From: CAYZXK01 sp964482395 | Lineage (GTDB): Bacteria; Planctomycetota; Phycisphaerae; UBA1845; Fen-1342 | Direction of reading: 5' to 3' | Assembly: GCA_964482395.1 (NCBI GenBank) | Contig: CAYZXK010000088.1 | Location: 1 to 14,315 of the forward strand | DNA length: 14,315 bases | Shown: positions 1 to 6,962 of the stretch, in pieces | Layout of the letters: each line of letters starts with the position of its first letter | Numbering within the stretch: position 1 is the first letter of the stretch | Notes under the pieces: model-generated | What the model saw: the letters and a program-made list of their open reading frames with translations, nothing else | Database searches by the model: none | What the model was told of the DNA's origin: nothing | Position numbers and translations under genes: made by a program

Positions 1-242
1 GCCGATCCTGGGGACACCCACGCTGCCGGGACCGCGCGCCAGCCGCAGCGGCCGCCGCCTGGCCGACGCTCCGCAGTCCGGCCACGGCCCGCCAGTCAAG
101 CCGCTTCTGCTCCGGCTGCGCCCGCGCAAGCCGGAATTATAGTCATAACATACCCCGACCTTGCGAGTTACGCCACTACCTGCCGGCAAAAGTTCGCAAG
201 AATCCACTGGGACCGGGTCGAGCAATCGCTCGAAGAGGAAGG
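1..242. other. Upstream spacer; possible 3' tail of an upstream gene
   Basis: I see no confident gene here. On the + strand a frame open from base 2 runs to a TAG at 140-142. Its third codon positions are mostly G or C, and base composition becomes A/T-richer right after the stop (135-150), as at the end of a coding region. It could therefore be the last ~46 residues of a gene entering from the left. However, another + frame has nearly as high GC3 and the peptide matches no family I know, so this is a weak inference. Positions 143-242 hold nothing I can assign apart from a purine-rich GAGGAAGG run at 235-242 directly before an ATG at 243. Confidence 0.25.
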
Positions 243-428
243 ATGTCCCAATTGGGCTTTTCCTTATTGACAGGGATTCCAGGGCCCTGTAACTTCACGG
301 CCCCGGCCCGGGAGCCCGACAGTTCAGTAGAACACCCGGATGCTGAAGCTGGTCGGCAGCGCGGTACATCCCGGAGCGACACCTGTCGGCCGTCCCCCGG
401 CACCCCGGTTGGCGCGAGGTCGCCATGA
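243..428 (+). CDS. Doubtful 61-aa leader ORF overlapping the GT4 start
   Basis: A small ORF starts at ATG 243 directly behind a purine-rich, Shine-Dalgarno-like GAGGAAGG. Its TGA (426-428) overlaps the ATG of the glycosyltransferase (425-427) in the classical ATGA arrangement used for translational coupling. Against it: the peptide is rich in Pro, Gly, Arg and Ser, has no recognisable domain, and its third-position G+C looks lower than in the flanking genes. The best promoter candidate (267-295) also lies inside it, which would exclude its start from the transcript. I rate it more likely a chance ORF than a real leader peptide. Confidence 0.2.
   Translation: MSQLGFSLLTGIPGPCNFTAPAREPDSSVEHPDAEAGRQRGTSRSDTCRPSPGTPVGARSP
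267..295 (+). promoter_or_regulatory. Candidate sigma-70-type promoter of the GT4-GH57 unit
   Basis: A perfect TTGACA (267-272) is followed after 17 bp by TAACTT (290-295), a poor -10. Transcription would start near 302, giving a leader of about 120 nt before the ATG at 425. A 6-bp inverted repeat, ACAGGG (270-275) and CCCTGT (285-290), overlaps the -35 and fills the spacer, which is where a repressor site would sit. The -35 match and spacing are seen directly; activity and operator function are inference. Confidence 0.35.
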
Positions 429-1762
429 GAGTCTTCATGCTTGGGTGGGAATTTCCCCCCTTCATCAGCGGGGGCTTGGGCACAGCCTGTTATGGTCTTA
501 CCCGGGCTCTGGACCATTTGGGAATCGAGGTTCTTTTTGTCCTGCCGCGGTCGGTGAGCAGCCCGGGAGAGGGCCGCGTGCAAGTCCTGTCAGCGACCGG
601 AGCTGCGCCGGGTCGCACCGGCGTGTTCCGACACACCCGGTTCCGGGCGGTGCCGGCCGCTATCCAGCCTTACCTGCGTCCGGAGGATCTGGCAGCCAGC
701 GAGCGCGCCATGGGGGTGCCCGGCGGCCGGCTGGCACCGGGGGCTCCCGGGGCTCGTCGGGGGGTGCGTCTGGTCTCCGCGCCGCCCGAGTGGGAGGGTG
801 GCCCGGTCGGCGATGCCGCGGGGGTCTACACCGGCGACCTGTTCAGTCAGGTCGATCGCTACGCGGCCTTGTCCTGCGCCATCGCCCAGGAAGAGGATTT
901 CGACGTTATTCACGCTCATGACTGGATGACCTTCCCGGCCGGCATCGCTGTGCGGGACCTGACCGGCAAACCGCTGGTGGTTCATGTGCATTCCACCGAG
1001 TTCGACCGTTCGGGCCTGAACGTCAACCAGCGGATTTACGACATCGAGCGGGCCGGTATGCACGCTGCCAGCAAGGTCATCGCCGTCAGCCACCTGACCC
1101 GGAATGTCATCCTCAAGCACTACGGCGTGGACCCGCGCAAGGTGGAGGTGGTCTACAACGCCATTGATGATGAGGAGGATCAGGGCGGCAAGCCTCCTCT
1201 GCCACCGATCAGACGGGATGAGAAAATCGTGTTGTTTCTGGGCCGGGTTACCATGCAAAAAGGCCCGGAGTACTTCTTGGCGGCCGCCAAGCGGGTCCTG
1301 GAGGTAATGGAGAATGTCCGGTTCGTGATGGCCGGCAGTGGCGACATGATCCGCCGTATGATCGAGCTGGCAGCCCAGATGGGCATCGGCCACAAGGTCC
1401 TGTTCACCGGCTTTCTGCGTGGAAACGACGTGCGGCGGGTTTTCCGGATGGCTGACCTGTACGTGATGCCGTCGGTTTCCGAGCCCTTCGGCCTCACGCC
1501 GCTGGAGGCTCTCTCCCACGACGTGCCGGTTTTGATCTCCAAGCAGAGCGGGGTGGCCGAGGTGCTGACGCACGCCCTGAAGGTCGACTTCTGGGACGTG
1601 GACGAGATGGCTAACAAGATCATCGCCGTGTTGCGTCATCCGCCGCTGCACGCCACGCTGCGCGACCACGGGAGCATCGAAGTAAAGCGGTTCAGTTGGT
1701 CGGACACGGCGTCCAATTGCATCAAGGTCTACCAGGCGGCGATGGGCGTGCCGGCGGCCTGA
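425..1762 (+). CDS. Glycosyltransferase family 4 (glycogen-synthase-like)
   Basis: A 445-aa GT-B fold retaining glycosyltransferase, probably cytoplasmic, transferring glucose from a nucleotide sugar to a growing glucan. The N-terminal domain opens with a GWEFPP segment and a GGLG loop (17-20) like the glycine-rich donor loop of GT5 glycogen synthases, and has HAHDW at 163-167. The C-terminal domain carries GRV..QKG (R274, K279) and an EPFGLTPLE segment giving the EX7E pair E353/E361 typical of GT4/GT5. Residues ~45-135 are Gly/Ala/Pro-rich and look lineage-specific, but the frame is uninterrupted. GAGG (416-419) sits 5 nt before the ATG. The gene is followed after 10 nt by a GH57 gene, so co-expression and an alpha-glucan role are likely. 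Donor (ADP- or UDP-glucose) and acceptor cannot be told from sequence; some other surface polysaccharide is possible. Confidence 0.9.
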   Translation: MRVFMLGWEFPPFISGGLGTACYGLTRALDHLGIEVLFVLPRSVSSPGEGRVQVLSATGAAPGRTGVFRHTRFRAVPAAIQPYLRPEDLAASERAMGVPGGRLAPGAPGARRGVRLVSAPPEWEGGPVGDAAGVYTGDLFSQVDRYAALSCAIAQEEDFDVIHAHDWMTFPAGIAVRDLTGKPLVVHVHSTEFDRSGLNVNQRIYDIERAGMHAASKVIAVSHLTRNVILKHYGVDPRKVEVVYNAIDDEEDQGGKPPLPPIRRDEKIVLFLGRVTMQKGPEYFLAAAKRVLEVMENVRFVMAGSGDMIRRMIELAAQMGIGHKVLFTGFLRGNDVRRVFRMADLYVMPSVSEPFGLTPLEALSHDVPVLISKQSGVAEVLTHALKVDFWDVDEMANKIIAVLRHPPLHATLRDHGSIEVKRFSWSDTASNCIKVYQAAMGVPAA

Positions 1763-1772
1763 GCATCTCTCC

Positions 1773-2948
1773 ATGGCGTCGGTCTGCTTCTACTTTCAGG
1801 TACACCAGCCGTTCCGGCTGCGACGGTTCAGCATCTTCGATCGCGGGGCAGACTACTTCGACAACCCCGTCAACCAGGAACTGCTCCGCAAGGTGGGCAC
1901 CCGCTGCTATCTCCCGGCCAACGCGGTCCTGGCCGAACTGATCGACCGCTATCCCGGTCAGTTCAAGGTGGCCTTCAGTCTGAGCGGGCTGGTGATCGAG
2001 CAATTCCAGCGGTTCATGCCGGAAGTGCTCGAGTCCTTTCATAAGCTGGCGGAAACCGGGGCGGTCGAGTTTCTGGCGGAAACCTACTACCATTCGCTGG
2101 CCTTCCTCTACTCGCGTCAGGAATTCATCGAGCAGACCGAACTGCACCGGCAGCTCATGCGGCGGCTCTTTGGCCAGACGCCCCGGGTCTTCCGCAACAC
2201 CGAGCTGATCTACAACAACGCCTTGGCCGCGGCGGTGGCCGAGCTGGGCTACCGGACCGTGCTGTGCGAAGGGGCTGATCACCTGCTGGGCTACCGTTCC
2301 CCGACTTTCCTGTATCACCCGCCCGGCCTGCCGGACGTGAAGCTCCTGCTGAAGAACTACCGCCTGTCGGACGACATCGCCTTCCGATTCAGCAACCGGA
2401 ACTGGCCGGAATACCCGCTGACGGCCGACAAGTTCGCCCGGTGGATCGGACAGGTCAATGGCAACGGATACGTGGTGAACCTCTTTCTGGACTATGAAAC
2501 TTTCGGCGAGCATCAGTGGGCCGAGACCGGGATCTTCGACTTCCTACGCTGCCTGCCCGAGGCGGTGTTCAAGCTGCCGGATATCGACTTCAAAACGCCG
2601 GGCGAATGCGCTGAGAGTTACGAAACCAGCGGGGAATACGATGTCCCCCATATGATTTCCTGGGCCGACGCGGAGCGCGACCTCTCCGCCTGGCTGGGCA
2701 ACGCCATGCAGTCCAACGCGCTGCATGAACTGTACCGGCTGGAGCCGCTGGTCAAGAAACGGGGCGATGAGGCCCTGCTGCATGATTGGCGGCGCCTCCA
2801 GACCTCGGACCATTTCTACTATATGTCCACCAAGCACTGGGCCGACGGCGACGTGCACAAGTACTTCAATCCCTACGACTCCCCCTACGACGCATTCATT
2901 AATTTCATGAACGTGCTCGACAACCTGCGAACCCGCCTGACCCGCTGA
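1773..2948 (+). CDS. Glycoside hydrolase family 57 (alpha-amylase / glucanotransferase type)
   Basis: A 391-aa GH57 enzyme, the short form consisting of the catalytic barrel and helical region. The family hallmarks occur in order: HQP at 11-13 (region 1); a G-x-VEFLAETYYHSL stretch at 96-109 (region 2); RNTE with E144 as the expected nucleophile (region 3); DYETFGEH with D240 as the expected acid/base (region 4); and a late ISWAD segment at 295-299. GH57 enzymes cleave or transfer alpha-1,4 or alpha-1,6 glucosidic bonds with retention. No signal peptide is visible, so it is probably cytoplasmic. The start is fixed by the HQP motif lying 10 residues in, as expected for the first barrel strand. 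The Shine-Dalgarno is poor, and with only 10 nt after the preceding stop, translational coupling to the GT4 is likely. Branching enzyme, amylase or glucanotransferase activity cannot be resolved here. Confidence 0.92.
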   Translation: MASVCFYFQVHQPFRLRRFSIFDRGADYFDNPVNQELLRKVGTRCYLPANAVLAELIDRYPGQFKVAFSLSGLVIEQFQRFMPEVLESFHKLAETGAVEFLAETYYHSLAFLYSRQEFIEQTELHRQLMRRLFGQTPRVFRNTELIYNNALAAAVAELGYRTVLCEGADHLLGYRSPTFLYHPPGLPDVKLLLKNYRLSDDIAFRFSNRNWPEYPLTADKFARWIGQVNGNGYVVNLFLDYETFGEHQWAETGIFDFLRCLPEAVFKLPDIDFKTPGECAESYETSGEYDVPHMISWADAERDLSAWLGNAMQSNALHELYRLEPLVKKRGDEALLHDWRRLQTSDHFYYMSTKHWADGDVHKYFNPYDSPYDAFINFMNVLDNLRTRLTR

Positions 2949-3079
2949 TGACCGCAGGCCAGCCCCGGCCGTCCAGCCCGCTCTGACCGCGGGGAGCTTT
3001 CCGGCTGACACGGCCTGGCACGGCCGCTACCATGGGACTCGGTCCGCCCGGACGCCGCATTATCCCGGTCGAGGTGGCC

Positions 3080-4768
3080 ATGCGCCTGACCCTAGCGCTG
3101 ATCTTGGGGCTTTTTGCGATTTATTGGTCGGTCGCCGTTAGCGGCCCGCGGGCGGTCGGATTGTGGCAGGACGACGCGATCTACCTCTGCACGGCCAAGT
3201 CGCTGACGGAGGGTCGCGGGTATCGACATATTCAGATTCCGGAGACCCCGCTTCAGACCAAGTACCCGATCCTGTACCCGGCCCTACTGACGCCAGGGTT
3301 TCTCTTCGGTCCGCCGTACCCGCGCAACCTGCCTTGGCTCCTGGCGCCCTCGGCCCTGGCCGCCGCCGGCCTGGTCGCGCTGGCCGTGCACTATTGGCGA
3401 AAGGTTTTCCAAGAGGACTGGCGGCTGATCCTGCTGGGGGCCGTGCTGGCGGCCTGCTCCCCGGTTCTCCTTTCATTCGTGCGGTTCACCATGAGCGATC
3501 TGCCCTATGCCGTTCTGGCGATGGCAACAGTTCTGGTAATCGACCACCACTACTCGCACGCGGTCAGTGCTCGAACTCGCCGGACCTGGCTGGTCGTTGG
3601 TGCGGTGCTAGCCAGCCTGGCGGTCCTGACCCGCGGGATCGGCCTGACCCTGGCGGCCGCCTTCCCGATCCTTCTGCTTTTCCGCAGGGCCTGGAAAGAT
3701 GCAGCCCTTTGGGTGCTGATTATGGCAATCTGCCTGGCCCCCTGGCAGGTGCGGCAGATGCTCGCCATGCGGGCCAACGGGCCCATGCAGGATGCTCTGC
3801 TCACCGCACCCGAGCTGAGCTACGCCTTGTGGCTGCCCCACAGCTTGACTGATACGGCCCGGGTGATCGGCCAGAACACGCTCCGTCTGCTTTTCGGACT
3901 GCTCTACCTGCAACTGGCCTTCCCGTCGGCCGCGGTGGCTCGTTGCCTTCAGGCCCCGTCCTGGGCGACCGTCGGGCTCCATCTGGCGGCTTGGCTGGCC
4001 GGGTTACTGCTGCTGGTCGGATTCCTGTGCAGTGTGCGGCAGAGATTGCGCCTGCTGCACGTTTACGCGGTCCTATATGCGGCCGTGACCCTGGCTTGGC
4101 CTTTCGAGCCCTATCGCTTCCTGATTCCCTGGACGCCATTCCTGCTCTACTTTCTGCTGACCGGGCTGACGCGGGTTGCAGGCGCGGCTCATCGGGCCAG
4201 GTGGATCCGGGGCGCGGCGGCCGCTCTGATCGGCCTGTTGCTGCTGGTAGCGTTCATCCGCGACAACCTGTTGATAGTCACCAGCACCGAGCGGCGATAC
4301 TTCCTCCGCGAGTTCCCGATCGACTGGACGGAAGTTCGAGCGGTCGAAGAGTGGGTGGCGGCCAACACGCGGCCCGACGATCGGCTCGCGGCTGCCAACA
4401 ATGCCGCCCTGTTCCTTTCAACCGGGCGAACAGGTCACTACTTCTGGCCCGATACCGATCCGTATCGACTTTTCTACGGTCCGGACCGGGACTGGCGGAC
4501 TTTCTGCGTCCAGAACAGTGATTCCGAGGGCCGGCACCTACTCCAGGAGCTGGAGCACCGATTGGATCAGGTCTACCGGGAAGCCGGAATCGCCTATTAC
4601 ATCGAACACCGGGAGATTGATGTCGGCCTGGGAGCCATGAGCCGATATGTGCGAGCCCGCCCCGAGCGGTTCGTGCCGGTCTTCCGGACCCCGGGCGGCA
4701 CGTTCACCGTCTTTCGCCTGCGCTGGTCGCAACCGACTCAGTCGGCGGGATGGCCGGCCAGGTCGTAG
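3080..4768 (+). CDS. Polytopic GT-C glycosyltransferase (ArnT/PMT, GT39-83-like)
   Basis: A 562-aa integral membrane protein with about ten hydrophobic segments, starting at residues 3-22 and ending near residue 400, then a ~160-residue polar C-terminal domain. After the first TM comes WQDDAIYL (D31, D32) followed by a long loop with KYPILYP. This is the acidic first-loop motif of GT-C enzymes, which transfer sugars from polyprenyl-phosphate donors on the outer face of the membrane. I chose ATG 3080 because GAGG (3071-3074) lies 5 nt upstream and the TM begins at once. An in-frame ATG at 3032 would add 16 polar residues. It lies 131 nt after the GH57 gene and may or may not share its transcript. 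The 3' end overlaps the convergent radical SAM gene by 31 bp. Substrate (lipid A, protein, glycan) unknown. Confidence 0.8.
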   Translation: MRLTLALILGLFAIYWSVAVSGPRAVGLWQDDAIYLCTAKSLTEGRGYRHIQIPETPLQTKYPILYPALLTPGFLFGPPYPRNLPWLLAPSALAAAGLVALAVHYWRKVFQEDWRLILLGAVLAACSPVLLSFVRFTMSDLPYAVLAMATVLVIDHHYSHAVSARTRRTWLVVGAVLASLAVLTRGIGLTLAAAFPILLLFRRAWKDAALWVLIMAICLAPWQVRQMLAMRANGPMQDALLTAPELSYALWLPHSLTDTARVIGQNTLRLLFGLLYLQLAFPSAAVARCLQAPSWATVGLHLAAWLAGLLLLVGFLCSVRQRLRLLHVYAVLYAAVTLAWPFEPYRFLIPWTPFLLYFLLTGLTRVAGAAHRARWIRGAAAALIGLLLLVAFIRDNLLIVTSTERRYFLREFPIDWTEVRAVEEWVAANTRPDDRLAAANNAALFLSTGRTGHYFWPDTDPYRLFYGPDRDWRTFCVQNSDSEGRHLLQELEHRLDQVYREAGIAYYIEHREIDVGLGAMSRYVRARPERFVPVFRTPGGTFTVFRLRWSQPTQSAGWPARS

Positions 4769-5796
4769 CATTCCGGCGGCCCCACCAAGTCCGTCCACTG
4801 GCCTTCCCGGACCAGAAACTGACGGATGTGCCAGCACAGGTGGCACTTATTGGCGTAACCTGCCGGTAACTGGCGGTAACCGAGGGGCACGACCCGCTGG
4901 AGCAGGCCGTAGCTCCCGCCGCTCACCACCGCTTCCAGGACCGGGTGCCTTTTCCACTGGTCGCCCAATCGCCGCCACAGTCGCTCAACGTCCGAGTCAT
5001 CCGCGACCCGCCCAAGGATGATGCCCGCGCAGGTTCCGGGAAAAACGTTGCCGTAAGGATCGATATGGATATGGCGGCTGTGGAGGATCTCGGTCCGACA
5101 GTTTTGTCCGCAGAATGCGGCCGCCGGGCTGGTCGGTAGGCCGGGCGCCAGTTGGGCGGCCGCCCGGCCGGTGAGGCGCTCGCGGTGGGCAGCCAAGGAC
5201 CGGTAAAAAGCCGCAGTCCGATCCGTCGTATCACTCAGGGCTTCGCCACCCGGGGCCTGCCTGAAGAAGTCCCACCATCGCACCATGACCCGCCCGCGTC
5301 CCAATACCCGCCGGGCGATCTCCACGCAACGCCGAACGCGGTCAAAGGGCACGAATTGCTGATGAAACACGTCGGTACTGACGACCAGCTTGCCAACCCC
5401 CAAAGCGTCCAGCAGTTCCAGCCGAGCCCGGGTTGATCCGTCATCCGTGGCCCAGAAAGCGTTGGTCTCCACTTTCTCGACCAGCGTCAGACCGACATCC
5501 CGCGCCGCTCGGATGATGCGAACCAGCCGCGACCAGTCACCGAACGGTTCGCCCCCGGTCAGATGAATCCGCATCGTCTTGCCGGCGGCCGCCGCGAGCC
5601 GGTCCAAGCCACGCCACAACCCGACCGCCCGTTCCGGATCCATCCACAACCCATGCTCCGGCCCGCCGCAAACGTAGCAGAAGGCACAGCGCGCATTGCA
5701 CCAATAGGTCAGCATCAGGCCGGCAAACTCCCAGACCGCCAATTCCGGGTGCCCGCCCGCCTGGCTCGCTTGGTGGGATACAGGTCGGCTGTTCAC
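4738..5796 (-). CDS. Radical SAM protein with SPASM-like C-terminal Cys set
   Basis: A 352-aa radical SAM enzyme. CNARCAFC at 33-40 (C33, C37, C40) is the CX3CX2C motif binding the SAM-cleaving 4Fe-4S cluster, and GGEP at 81-84 is the SAM amino-group motif. The C-terminal third has C229, C233, C256 (in a DPYGNVFPGTC segment), C318, C321 and C343. That spacing is typical of SPASM/twitch auxiliary-cluster domains found in peptide- and protein-modifying maturases such as anSME and PqqE. Start is GTG 5796; no Shine-Dalgarno is visible, but an extended -10 lies directly upstream. No obvious precursor peptide is adjacent, so a RiPP role has no support here. The gene is last in a minus-strand series EIIA - phosphatase - radical SAM and converges with the GT-C gene with a 31-bp 3' overlap. 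The substrate is unknown. Confidence 0.85.
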   Translation of the reverse strand: MNSRPVSHQASQAGGHPELAVWEFAGLMLTYWCNARCAFCYVCGGPEHGLWMDPERAVGLWRGLDRLAAAAGKTMRIHLTGGEPFGDWSRLVRIIRAARDVGLTLVEKVETNAFWATDDGSTRARLELLDALGVGKLVVSTDVFHQQFVPFDRVRRCVEIARRVLGRGRVMVRWWDFFRQAPGGEALSDTTDRTAAFYRSLAAHRERLTGRAAAQLAPGLPTSPAAAFCGQNCRTEILHSRHIHIDPYGNVFPGTCAGIILGRVADDSDVERLWRRLGDQWKRHPVLEAVVSGGSYGLLQRVVPLGYRQLPAGYANKCHLCWHIRQFLVREGQWTDLVGPPECYDLAGHPAD

Positions 5797-5802
5797 GGCG
5801 CG

Positions 5803-5811
5803 ATTGTAGCA
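5803..5811 (-). promoter_or_regulatory. Extended -10 just upstream of the radical SAM start
   Basis: Read on the minus strand, TGC-TACAAT (5811 down to 5803) is an extended -10 (TGN plus a 5/6 match to TATAAT). No -35 is recognisable, which extended -10 promoters can tolerate. The expected start point, 6-8 nt downstream, falls on 5795-5797, i.e. on the GTG start codon itself (5796). That would give a leaderless mRNA and would explain the absence of a Shine-Dalgarno. The match and distance are seen directly; leaderless expression is inference. Confidence 0.35.
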
Positions 5812-5938
5812 GCCTGAGCAAGCGCCCGCCCGTGCGGCCGCAGATCGACCGGCGTCCGGGGCTCGGCATCAGACCCGTCCCTGAGGTTTCCAGTGGCGTC
5901 GGTTGGGCCCGTCGCTCGCGGTCCGATGCAGGCGGGCG

Positions 5939-6847
5939 CTAGGAGTCGATTTGCACGGCCAGAATCGTCAGGTCGTCCAGCGGATAGCCCATTCGCCGAA
6001 GGGTCCTCTGGCGTCCGGCAATCTGAGCCAGGGCGACCTGCGCCCCCTGCTCCCGCAAGGTGGCGTACCAGGCCGACCTGGTTATCGGATGATTCGACAG
6101 GCCGATCTCATCGGTGAAGGTGGCCACCGGCGCCGCCGCGGCCGGGCCTGGGCTGCTGAACGAAGCGACTGAGCCACAGGCAGCGTGAGCCGGCTCCGGC
6201 ACCGCGCGGCACCGGGCCTGCGAGGCAGCCGTAGGTTCCACCTGGGCCACGACCCGCTCCAGACCGTCAGAATAAAAGAGGATGCAATCGCCCGGCTCCA
6301 GCTCGATAGTCCGCAGCTCATAGCGGCACTTGGGGACCACGCCGACCACCCCGCCCGGGGCGTCGATCAGGCGCAGGCTGCCGTCAGAGCGGCGGTGTAT
6401 AGGGTAAGGCGCGCCAGCCCGGGCCAGAGACATTCGTAGCGTGCGCACGTTCAGGACCGCGTAGACGGCGGCTACGAACGGACACTCGCTCAGACGGGCT
6501 TCCAAAACATCGTCGTTGAGCCGGCTGAGGACCTCGTCCGGCGACAGCAGCCGGTAGCCGTCCTTCTCGATCTCCTTGCCGCGCAGGGCCCGCTTGATGT
6601 ACACGGTCAGGAGGGCAGCGGGTATGCCGTGCCCGCTGGCGTCGGCCAGGGCAATTCCCACATGCTCTTCGTCCAGTCGTTGCACGTCGTAAATGTCGCC
6701 GGACACGTAGTCCACCGGCCGGAAGACGAGCTGGAACGAGACCGGCCCACAGCGCGGAAGCGTCTCGGGCAGGAAACCGCGCTGCACTCGGCTGGCCAAT
6801 CGGAGCTGGTTGAGGTAGTGCTGGGCGAGCGTGCTGGAATGGGTCAT
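5939..6847 (-). CDS. PP2C-type (SpoIIE/RsbU family) Ser/Thr phosphatase
   Basis: A 302-aa metal-dependent phosphatase of the SpoIIE/RsbU (PPM) family, cytoplasmic. The N-terminal helix has the family's LASRVQRGFLPETLP motif (17-31). The four metal-site motifs are intact: SGDIY with D51, ADASGHG with D69, YSDGLER with D194, and DDLTIL with D292. Relatives dephosphorylate anti-sigma-factor antagonists (STAS proteins) in partner-switching pathways. Here there is no PAS, GAF, HAMP or receiver domain, so it is a stand-alone catalytic domain whose input must come from a partner. An Ala/Pro-rich, low-complexity insertion (about 203-243) interrupts the domain after SDGLER. Start is ATG 6847 with only a weak GGTGG upstream. 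It lies 115 nt downstream of the EIIA gene and 142 nt upstream of the radical SAM gene. No STAS protein or anti-sigma kinase is in the window. Confidence 0.9.
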   Translation of the reverse strand: MTHSSTLAQHYLNQLRLASRVQRGFLPETLPRCGPVSFQLVFRPVDYVSGDIYDVQRLDEEHVGIALADASGHGIPAALLTVYIKRALRGKEIEKDGYRLLSPDEVLSRLNDDVLEARLSECPFVAAVYAVLNVRTLRMSLARAGAPYPIHRRSDGSLRLIDAPGGVVGVVPKCRYELRTIELEPGDCILFYSDGLERVVAQVEPTAASQARCRAVPEPAHAACGSVASFSSPGPAAAAPVATFTDEIGLSNHPITRSAWYATLREQGAQVALAQIAGRQRTLRRMGYPLDDLTILAVQIDS

Positions 6848-6910
6848 GCGCCACCGTATGCCTGGGTTGTCAGCGTCTTGGGTCGCTCTAGCTCAACCCT
6901 AGCATCGGCT

Positions 6911-6945
6911 GGTTTGGACCCCCAGCTTGCCTTGCCGACCAAACC
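6911..6945. repeat. Inverted repeat between EIIA and phosphatase genes
   Basis: GGTTTGG (6911-6917) and CCAAACC (6939-6945) are perfect 7-bp arms around a 21-nt loop, extendable by one G-U and one C-G pair. The repeat begins 18 nt beyond the EIIA coding region, in the 115-nt gap before the phosphatase. There is no T-tract on either strand, so it is a poor intrinsic terminator. An operator, or an RNA element partly insulating the two genes, is as likely. Confidence 0.3.
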
Positions 6946-6962
6946 GGATCCCCGAGGGACGG

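Noticed and set aside
590..1774. 394-aa minus-strand ORF
   Set aside because: It lies over the GT4 gene and has a His/Arg/Val-rich shadow composition with no motifs; the + strand carries intact GT motifs.
1722..2513. 263-aa minus-strand ORF
   Set aside because: Antisense shadow of the GH57 gene with no domain pattern.
5797..5938. RiPP precursor peptide for the radical SAM enzyme
   Set aside because: The only ATG-led frame here runs on into the radical SAM gene in another frame and has shadow composition; no leader/core-like peptide is visible.
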